A program made the translations under genes and the position numbers. From the NCBI GenBank assembly GCA_946886845.1, contig CAMPJH010000039.1:1-11102 (forward strand): 11,102 nucleotides of DNA, given 5' to 3'. Every line of letters starts with the position of its first letter. Positions within the stretch are counted from its first letter, which is position 1. This document shows positions 5,747 to 11,102 of this stretch, one piece after another. The notes under the pieces are model-generated. The model worked only from the letters and a program-made list of their open reading frames with translations, made no database searches and was not told where the DNA came from. This DNA comes from an uncultured Sphingomonas sp. (GTDB taxonomy: Bacteria > Pseudomonadota > Alphaproteobacteria > Sphingomonadales > Sphingomonadaceae).

Positions 5747-8044
5747 ATGACAGCGAGCCAACCGCATGCCGCCTCCCCCGCCCAGCCGGAACCGGAGGTC
5801 CCCGCCATCGAGCCCGTGGATTCGGGTCCCGCCGCCGGTTTCGACCAGCTGCAGTGGAACCAGAGCCGAACCGGCGACGAGCCGGCGACCCCGGGCGGCC
5901 GCGCTGTCCTGGCGACTGCGCTGGTCCTGCTGGCGATCGCCTGGACGGCCTATGCCGCCTGGTCCGCCGGCCGGGTGCTGGGCAGCCAACCGCTAAGCTC
6001 GCCGGCGGTCGCCGAATGGGTTGCCATCGCCACCGGCCCGCTGGCCCTGCTCGGCCTCGGCTGGCTGATGTTCGGACGGACCCGGCGCAAGGAAGCCGAG
6101 CGCTTCACCCGCTCGGTGATCACGATGCGGACCGAGGCGCGCTCACTGGAAGCGCTGCTGCAGGTGCTGTCTGAGCGGATCAACGACAGCCGCAGCGAGC
6201 TGACCATGATCAGCCAGCATTTGATGCAGCTCGGCGACGAAGCGACCGGGAAGCTGGGCGGGATCACGCGCGAATTCGATTCGAGCAGCGAGAAGCTGGT
6301 CCGCCACGGCGAAGCGCTCGACCGTGCGGCGGAAATGGCGCGCACCGACATCGCCGTGCTGCTCGACGATTTGCCGCGCGCCGAACAGCATGCGCGATCG
6401 ATTTCCGAGCAGCTGCGAACGGCGTCCAACGAAACCGCCAGCCGCACCCAGGAATTCGACCAATTGCTTGCGGCGCTCGCAGAGCGCACCCGCGAAGCCG
6501 ACGAGATCGTCACGTCGGCGGCGCAGCGGCTGGTCGCCCATCTGACCCATATCGAGAGCGCCGGCGCGGCCGCCGCGGCGCGAGTCGGCGATGCCGAATC
6601 TTCCTTCTCGGCGACGGTCGATTCGCTGCTCGACCGAACCGCGGCGTCGCTCGACGAGATACGCGGCGGAATCGACGTCCAGTCGGCCGCGGTCACCGCG
6701 CTCGTCGAACAGGCTTCGGCCGGAATCGGCCGGGCCGGATTGGATGCATCCGAAACGCTCGGAAGCAATGTCGAGGCCGCCAATAGCGCACTGGAAACGC
6801 TGAGCTCGCGAGTTGCCGAGCAGGAGCGCGCGTCGCAGCGGATGATCGCGGAAATCGAGCGGGCGCTCGGCGAGCTCGACCAGAGATTTGCGATCCTGGC
6901 GGACGCCGGCGACGAGCGCGCGGGGCGGTTCGTCGAAGCGCTTGGCAAGTCGCGGGCGGAGCTCGAAGCGCTTGCCCAGGAAACCGGCAGCCAGGACGAA
7001 TCGATCGTCAGGCTGGCCGAGCGCACTGAAGGGCTGCGGTCGGGGCTCGAGCGGCTGGCGGCGGTGGTTCGCGCCCAATTGACCGATTCGCTCAACGAAG
7101 CCGGCGGACAGGCCGATCATCTCGTCCAGTCGACCCGCTCGGTTCGGCCGGAAATCGAATGGATGCGCGATGCGGCGCGCGAGGCCAGCGAGCGGATCGC
7201 CGGCACCGGAACGGCGATCGTCGAGCAACAGGATCGGCTGGCGGGGCTGCTGGGCGCATTGGACGAGGGTGTCGGCGGCGCCGAGGAGCGCCTCGTCACT
7301 TTGGCCAATACGCTCGCCAAGGCGCAGTCCGAGGCGGCCGATCTCACCCGCGAAACCGGGCCGGCGCTGGTCCAGGCGATGGTCCAGGTGCGCGAAGCCG
7401 CAGCCCAGGCCGCCGAGCGCGCTCGCGAAGCGATCGCAGCGATCATTCCGGAAAGCGCCGAAGGATTTTCCGAGGCGACCCGCGATGCGCTGGAGCGGGT
7501 GATCCGCGACAGCATCACAGACCGGCTCGGCGAAGTCGAAGCGGTCGCGGCCCGAGCCGTGGAATCGGCGCGCGTCGCCAGCGACCGGCTGATGCACCAG
7601 ATGCTGGCGCTCGGCCAGAGCGCGACCGCGCTCGAACAGCATGTCGAGAAGCAGCAGTCGCGCGAGAAGGACAGCGAGGAATTCGCCCGGCGGGTCGCGC
7701 TGCTGATCGATTCCATGCACTCGGCGTCGATCGACGTCGGCAAGATCCTGTCCGACGAAGTCGATGACAAGGCGTGGGAATCCTACCTCAAGGGCAATCG
7801 CGGGGTGTTCACCCGGCGGGCGGCGCGGCTGATAGGCGCCAGCGAAGCGAAAGCGATCCGCGCCCATTACGAGTCGGACGGCGAGTTCCAGCTATCGGTC
7901 AACCGCTACGTGCACGATTTCGAGGCGATGCTTCGCCGGGTGCTCGCCGAGCGCGACGGCGGGATGATCGCGGTCACCCTGATGTCGTCGGACATGGGCA
8001 AGCTCTACGCGGCGCTGGCCGACGCGATCGACCGCCGCCGCTGA
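5747..8044 (+). CDS. Large membrane-anchored coiled-coil protein with conserved-looking C-terminal domain (TipN-like architecture)
   Basis: A 765-residue protein. Residues 1-50 are Pro/Glu-rich and probably disordered. Two hydrophobic segments follow (about 53-75 and 91-110), with RTRRK directly after the second, so both termini are probably cytoplasmic. Residues about 115-655 are almost continuous Ala/Glu/Arg-rich amphipathic helix, a long coiled coil broken by a few Gly or Pro positions. Residues about 656-765 form a different domain with the dense blocks KAWESYLKGNRGVFTRRAAR, NRYVHDFEAMLRRVLAERDG and TLMSSDMGKLYAALADAI. There is no cysteine. Two N-terminal membrane segments plus a long coiled coil is the layout of TipN, the new-pole landmark protein of Caulobacter, and the C-terminal blocks resemble what I recall of alphaproteobacterial relatives; homology is not proven here. 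A role in cell polarity or division-site marking is inference. Automated pipelines may call such proteins ATPase or hypothetical, but no P-loop is present. The ATG at 5747 lacks a clear Shine-Dalgarno. The gene abuts its convergent neighbour with no spacer. Confidence 0.6.
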   Translation: MTASQPHAASPAQPEPEVPAIEPVDSGPAAGFDQLQWNQSRTGDEPATPGGRAVLATALVLLAIAWTAYAAWSAGRVLGSQPLSSPAVAEWVAIATGPLALLGLGWLMFGRTRRKEAERFTRSVITMRTEARSLEALLQVLSERINDSRSELTMISQHLMQLGDEATGKLGGITREFDSSSEKLVRHGEALDRAAEMARTDIAVLLDDLPRAEQHARSISEQLRTASNETASRTQEFDQLLAALAERTREADEIVTSAAQRLVAHLTHIESAGAAAAARVGDAESSFSATVDSLLDRTAASLDEIRGGIDVQSAAVTALVEQASAGIGRAGLDASETLGSNVEAANSALETLSSRVAEQERASQRMIAEIERALGELDQRFAILADAGDERAGRFVEALGKSRAELEALAQETGSQDESIVRLAERTEGLRSGLERLAAVVRAQLTDSLNEAGGQADHLVQSTRSVRPEIEWMRDAAREASERIAGTGTAIVEQQDRLAGLLGALDEGVGGAEERLVTLANTLAKAQSEAADLTRETGPALVQAMVQVREAAAQAAERAREAIAAIIPESAEGFSEATRDALERVIRDSITDRLGEVEAVAARAVESARVASDRLMHQMLALGQSATALEQHVEKQQSREKDSEEFARRVALLIDSMHSASIDVGKILSDEVDDKAWESYLKGNRGVFTRRAARLIGASEAKAIRAHYESDGEFQLSVNRYVHDFEAMLRRVLAERDGGMIAVTLMSSDMGKLYAALADAIDRRR

Positions 8045-8305
8045 TCAGTTGTAGAAGTCGAGGTCGTCGGGGGTGAGCCAACCGTAGGTCCAGTTCGCGT
8101 AATAGATGGCGAACAGGACCGCGGCGAGCAGAGCGGCGCGAAGCAAATGCCTGCCGGGCTCGAATCGGTGGGGAGCGCTCTCCGCCTGTCCAGGCACCAG
8201 TGGGTTGCCAAGCTCCTCGTCGGTCTTCACCCCGAACGGCAGCAGGATGAAGGCGCTGGCGATGAAGAACAGAAAATAGATCGCCAGAATCGACGTCCAC
8301 TTCAC
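8045..8305 (-). CDS. DUF1467 family small membrane protein
   Basis: An 86-residue protein with two membrane segments (about 4-24 and 53-72) joined by a hydrophilic loop. The pattern [19 protein letters not shown], then LLPFGVKTDEE, PLVPGQAESAPHRF and a final NWTYGWLTPDD matches the alphaproteobacterial DUF1467 family as I know it; the function is unknown. The start is GTG at 8305, inside a GTGA overlap with the RNase J stop, and no separate Shine-Dalgarno is visible, so translation probably depends on ribosomes leaving rnj. It is the last gene of the coaX-rnj operon. The position after rnj suggests co-expression, not necessarily a shared function. It ends in the TGATCA sequence that also contains the stop of the convergent coiled-coil gene. 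Confidence 0.85.
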   Translation of the reverse strand: MKWTSILAIYFLFFIASAFILLPFGVKTDEELGNPLVPGQAESAPHRFEPGRHLLRAALLAAVLFAIYYANWTYGWLTPDDLDFYN

Positions 8306-9945
8306 GCGGTTTCGACCCGCACGACCATGACCTCGACGATCGGCTTCTTGCCGGTCCAGGCGGTGGCGCAGCGCCGGACCGCGAGCCGCACCGCCTCGCG
8401 CATTTTTTCCTCGCCGGCCCCCGGGTCGAACGCGCGCCGCGCCGACTCGATCGCATCGACGATGAAATCGTCGCGGTCCTCCTCGACCGGTACACCGAAC
8501 GGCCGGATGTGCGGGCTGCCCGCCAGCCGGCCCTCGTGATCGACCGGCAATGCGACGGCAATCAGCCCGCCGACGCTGATCCGCCGCCGCTCGGTGACAG
8601 TCGCCCCGTCGGCGGGCAGGATGACGTCGCCGTCGAGGACTAAGCGGCCGACCCGAATTTCGTCGACCTTCGTCGGATCGCCGGGCGCAAGCCGGATGAC
8701 GTCGCCGTTCTTCTGGACGACCGCCTTGGGAACGCCGTGGGCAAGCGCGAAGCGGGCCTGCTCGGCCAGATGGCGAGCCTCGCCGTGAACCGGGACGATG
8801 ATCTCGGGCCGGATCCAGTCGTACATCGCCGCCAGCTCGGGGCGTCCGGGATGGCCCGACACGTGAACGTGCGCCTGGCGGTCGGTGACGATCTTCACGC
8901 CTAGGTCGGAGAGCGCATTCATGATCCGGCCGATGGCGACTTCGTTGCCGGGTATGATCTTCGACGAGAAGATCACCGTGTCACCCTCGCTGAGCTTGAT
9001 TTCGTGATTGCCGGCCGCGATCCGCCCGAGCGCCGCCCGGGGCTCGCCCTGGCCGCCGGTGGCGACGATCAGCACCTCGCTTCGCGGCAGCCGCATCGCC
9101 TCGTCGAACGAAATCGTCTGCGGAAAGTCGAGCAAATAGCCGGTCGCCTGGGCAACTCTGAGGATTCGTTCGAGCGAGCGGCCGGCGATGGCGACCCGGC
9201 GGCCGGTATCGACCGCGACTTCGCCGATCGTCTTCAGCCGCGCGGCGTTCGACGCGAAGGTGGTGATGAGCACCCGCCCCTTCGCCTTCGCGACTTGCTC
9301 GCGAAGGCCGACATGGACCCCGGCTTCGGATCCCGATGATTCCGGCTGGAAGACGTTGGTCGAATCGCACACCAGAGCGAGCACGCCTTCGTCGCCGATC
9401 CGCTGCAGGGTCTCGTCGCTCGACGGCTCGCCGAGCACCGGCGTTTCGTCGATCTTCCAGTCGCCGGTATGGAAGATTCGCCCGAACGGCGTTTCGATGA
9501 GGACGCCATTGCCCTCCGGGATCGAATGGGCGAGCGCGACGTAGCGCACCTTGAACGGCCCAAGCTCGACTTCGCCCTCGCGGTCGATGATGTGCAGCGG
9601 GACGTGGCCGGTCAGCCCCTCCTCCTCGAGCTTGGAAGCGATCAGTCCGGCGGTGAACGGGGTCGCGTAGAGCGGTACCTTCAGGTCCTCGGCGAGATAG
9701 GGCAGAGCGCCGATATGGTCCTCGTGGCCGTGGGTGAGGATGATCCCGGCCAGCCGCTCCTGCTGCTGCTCGATGAACTCCAGCTCGGGCAGGATCAGGT
9801 CGATCCCCGGATATTGCGGGTCGGCGAAGGTCAGGCCGAGGTCGACCATCAGCCACTCGCCGCGGCAGCCGTAGAGATTGACGTTCATGCCGATCTCGCC
9901 CGACCCGCCGAGCGCGCAAAACAGCAATTCTTCGCCTGGAATCAT
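8302..9945 (-). CDS. rnj: Ribonuclease J (metallo-beta-lactamase fold, beta-CASP family)
   Basis: A zinc-dependent ribonuclease with 5'-3' exonuclease and endonuclease activity in RNA maturation and decay. The protein has 547 residues, normal for RNase J. The metallo-beta-lactamase core shows HGHEDH at 72-77, H140 in [10 protein letters not shown], and D162 in FHTGDWK. The beta-CASP part follows, with DSTN near 194, [10 protein letters not shown] at 228-237, [14 protein letters not shown] at 295-308, and the late metal ligand His in [10 protein letters not shown] (H365) and [10 protein letters not shown] (H387). The C-terminal domain typical of the family covers about 450-547. The ATG at 9945 is in an ATGA overlap with the stop of coaX and has no clear Shine-Dalgarno, pointing to translational coupling. 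In alphaproteobacteria RNase J usually works beside RNase E and helps to mature rRNA 5' ends; that is family knowledge, not visible here. Confidence 0.95.
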   Translation of the reverse strand: MIPGEELLFCALGGSGEIGMNVNLYGCRGEWLMVDLGLTFADPQYPGIDLILPELEFIEQQQERLAGIILTHGHEDHIGALPYLAEDLKVPLYATPFTAGLIASKLEEEGLTGHVPLHIIDREGEVELGPFKVRYVALAHSIPEGNGVLIETPFGRIFHTGDWKIDETPVLGEPSSDETLQRIGDEGVLALVCDSTNVFQPESSGSEAGVHVGLREQVAKAKGRVLITTFASNAARLKTIGEVAVDTGRRVAIAGRSLERILRVAQATGYLLDFPQTISFDEAMRLPRSEVLIVATGGQGEPRAALGRIAAGNHEIKLSEGDTVIFSSKIIPGNEVAIGRIMNALSDLGVKIVTDRQAHVHVSGHPGRPELAAMYDWIRPEIIVPVHGEARHLAEQARFALAHGVPKAVVQKNGDVIRLAPGDPTKVDEIRVGRLVLDGDVILPADGATVTERRRISVGGLIAVALPVDHEGRLAGSPHIRPFGVPVEEDRDDFIVDAIESARRAFDPGAGEEKMREAVRLAVRRCATAWTGKKPIVEVMVVRVETA

Positions 9946-10724
9946 GCGCTTGCCGAGACTCGTTCGTGGAGCAGACTCAACCCCTGGATCGTCAGATCGG
10001 GTTCAACCGAATCGAACAGGTCGGTGCGCTTGTCGAACAGGTCGGCGAGGCCGCCGGTGCCGATGACGGTGACCGGCCGCCCGATCTCCGCCTTCAACCG
10101 GTCGAGCAGCCCTTCCATCATCGCCACATAGCCCCAGTAGATGCCGGTCAGCATCTGGCTTTCGGTGGTCCTGCCGATGACCTTGTCGTCCTTCGGCGCC
10201 TCGATCGCGATCCGCGGAAGCTTGGCGGCGGCGCTCACCAAGGCGTCGATCGACAGGTTGATCCCCGGAGCGATGATCCCGCCCCGATAGGCGCCGTCGG
10301 AGCCGACGACGTCGAAGGTGGTCGCAGTGCCGAAATCGATCACGACCAGATCGCCGGCATATTTCGAGTGGGCGGCGATGGCGTTCAGCGCACGGTCGGC
10401 GCCGACGTTGTGCGGCTCGTCGACATCCAGCGCGATCGGCCAGGCAGCCGCCCCCTCCCCGGCAATCAAAGCCTCGACGTCGAAATATTTGCTCGCCAGC
10501 ACCTGGAGATTGTGGGTCGCGCGCGGGACCACCGTGCCGATGATCGCCGCGTCTACATCGAGCGTCGAATAGCCTTCCAGCTCAAGCAGTTGACGCAGCC
10601 ACACGGCATATTCGTCGGCCGTCCGCCGCGGGTCCGTCGCGATCCGCCAGCGGGCGCGAATTTCCTGCGCCTTCACCAGCGCGAAGACGATGTTCGTGTT
10701 TCCGGCATCGATCGCGAGAAGCAT
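9942..10724 (-). CDS. coaX: Type III pantothenate kinase
   Basis: Phosphorylates pantothenate with ATP, the first step of coenzyme A synthesis. Unlike CoaA, the type III enzyme belongs to the ASKHA (acetate kinase/Hsp70/actin-like) fold and is not inhibited by CoA; it needs a monovalent cation. The 260-residue length is typical. Visible motifs: the phosphate-binding start [11 protein letters not shown] with D6; GADRALNA at 108-115 with the catalytic D110; [11 protein letters not shown] at 130-140 with the cation-binding D130; GGIIAPGI at 148-155; and a late IGTGGLA at 221-227. The ATG at 10724 matches the family N-terminus and has TAAGG (minus strand, 10732-10736) 7 nt upstream as Shine-Dalgarno. 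It is the first gene of the coaX-rnj-DUF1467 operon. The promoter should be in the 83-bp gap before it, but I cannot point to convincing -35/-10 boxes. Confidence 0.96.
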   Translation of the reverse strand: MLLAIDAGNTNIVFALVKAQEIRARWRIATDPRRTADEYAVWLRQLLELEGYSTLDVDAAIIGTVVPRATHNLQVLASKYFDVEALIAGEGAAAWPIALDVDEPHNVGADRALNAIAAHSKYAGDLVVIDFGTATTFDVVGSDGAYRGGIIAPGINLSIDALVSAAAKLPRIAIEAPKDDKVIGRTTESQMLTGIYWGYVAMMEGLLDRLKAEIGRPVTVIGTGGLADLFDKRTDLFDSVEPDLTIQGLSLLHERVSASA

Positions 10725-10763
10725 GCGCGCGCCTTAGGACAAGACCCGCGCGACGCAAAGCGA

Positions 10764-10786
10764 AGGCCGGACTTTACGCCCGGCCT
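10764..10786 (-). terminator. Probable intrinsic terminator of the alpha/beta hydrolase gene
   Basis: AGGCCGG (10764-10770) pairs perfectly with CCGGCCT (10780-10786) around a 9-nt loop. On the minus strand it starts about 21 nt after the hydrolase stop codon and is followed by TCGCTTTG, a weak T-rich tail. The place and GC-rich stem fit a terminator separating the hydrolase from coaX; the poor T-tract lowers confidence. The stem is symmetric, but no plus-strand gene ends here. Confidence 0.45.
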
Positions 10787-10807
10787 CCGTTGCAAGCGAG
10801 CCGCGTG

Positions 10808-11102
10808 TCAGGCGGGCAGTGGCGTATCGAGGATTTGAAGCTCGATCTTCTCCGGCTCCGCCGCTTCCTCGCGAATGAACGCAAGCACGTCCGCGTTGAT
10901 GATCTCCGGATGGGTTTGGCAAGAACCGTGCGGCAGATCCTTGTAGGTGATCAGCCTGCCGTTCTTCAGCAGCTCGACCGTCAGCGGCGCCGAGTCCGCG
11001 TAGGGGACGATCTGGTCGTCCTCGCTGTGGATCACCAGCACCGGCACCTCGATCGACCTCAGATCTTCGGTGAAGTCGGTTTCGGAGAAGGCCTTGATGC
11101 AT
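10808..11102 (-). CDS. Alpha/beta hydrolase, non-heme chloroperoxidase/esterase type, C-terminal part (5' end outside window)
   Basis: Only the last 97 residues are visible; the frame is open to the window edge at 11102. The first visible residues CIKAFSETDFTEDLRSIEVP followed by VLVIHSEDDQIVPY are characteristic of the cofactor-free haloperoxidase-like (perhydrolase/arylesterase) branch of alpha/beta hydrolases. The Asp of HSEDDQIVP is the expected acid of the Ser-Asp-His triad, and the His in LPHGSCQTHPEIINADVLAF is the expected catalytic histidine; the nucleophile serine would lie outside the window. After the usual last helix (ADVLAFIRE) the protein carries about 20 extra residues, EAAEPEKIELQILDTPLPA, which is longer than I expect for the family. 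The true substrate cannot be told; these proteins are often called chloroperoxidases without evidence. A hairpin downstream probably ends its transcript, so it is likely independent of coaX. Confidence 0.85.
   Translation of the reverse strand, partial: CIKAFSETDFTEDLRSIEVPVLVIHSEDDQIVPYADSAPLTVELLKNGRLITYKDLPHGSCQTHPEIINADVLAFIREEAAEPEKIELQILDTPLPA

Noticed and set aside
6143..7867. 574-codon open frame on the minus strand inside the coiled-coil gene
   Set aside because: Arg/Gly/Asp-rich mirror of the plus-strand coiled-coil coding sequence, without domain or start signal; the plus-strand frame has membrane segments and a clear C-terminal domain.
5747..8044. Methyl-accepting chemotaxis protein for the 765-aa coiled-coil protein
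   Set aside because: Although it has membrane segments and a long coil, I see no HAMP domain and no conserved MCP hairpin-tip sequence, and the C-terminus is a different domain.
10725..10763. Sigma-70-like promoter for coaX (TTGCGT, 16 nt, TAAGGC on the minus strand)
   Set aside because: The -10 match is poor and the sequence overlaps the Shine-Dalgarno; not strong enough to annotate.
10734..11102. Minus-strand open frame reaching the window edge in another frame of the hydrolase region
   Set aside because: The neighbouring frame carries the conserved alpha/beta hydrolase motifs; this one does not.

Overview
The window reads as chromosomal core DNA from an alphaproteobacterium, most likely a sphingomonad. 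It is GC-rich throughout, genes are packed with 4-bp overlaps, and several families look sphingomonad-like by recollection: gltX next to gltA, coaX-rnj-DUF1467, and a PAS/HATPase protein next to a DUF2336 protein. This placement rests on remembered gene order and family features, not on a search. I saw no RNA gene, insertion sequence, prophage, CRISPR array or origin.

Layout. Positions 1-2119 (+) hold the 3' part of glutamyl-tRNA synthetase (gltX) overlapped by complete citrate synthase (gltA). Positions 2116-5672 (-) hold a three-gene run, read right to left: a membrane protein whose fusion of a nucleotidyltransferase-like and a CDP-alcohol-phosphotransferase-like part seems to have lost catalytic residues; a DUF2336 protein; and a soluble two-PAS HATPase protein whose H-box lacks the canonical histidine. 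A 74-bp divergent gap (5673-5746) with short repeated half-sites separates this run from a 765-aa protein (5747-8044, +) with two N-terminal membrane segments, a very long coiled coil and a distinct C-terminal domain; the architecture recalls the Caulobacter polarity factor TipN. Positions 8045-10724 (-) hold a tightly overlapping operon, coaX, rnj and a small DUF1467 membrane protein. After a short gap with a terminator-like hairpin, the window ends inside an alpha/beta hydrolase (10808-11102, -).

Function. gltX, gltA, coaX and rnj are housekeeping genes for translation, the TCA cycle, CoA synthesis and RNA processing. The less understood part is 2116-8044: four adjacent genes with no assured function, two of which appear to be degenerate versions of enzyme families (a kinase without the usual phospho-acceptor and a lipid-head-group transferase without its aspartates). 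That is the best candidate here for an undescribed system, possibly linking signalling, the membrane and cell polarity, but the functional link between these genes is inference.

Both complete convergent junctions (gltA/HATPase protein and coiled-coil protein/DUF1467) have no spacer: the two stop codons share a palindrome (CTAG at 2116-2119, TGATCA at 8042-8047).
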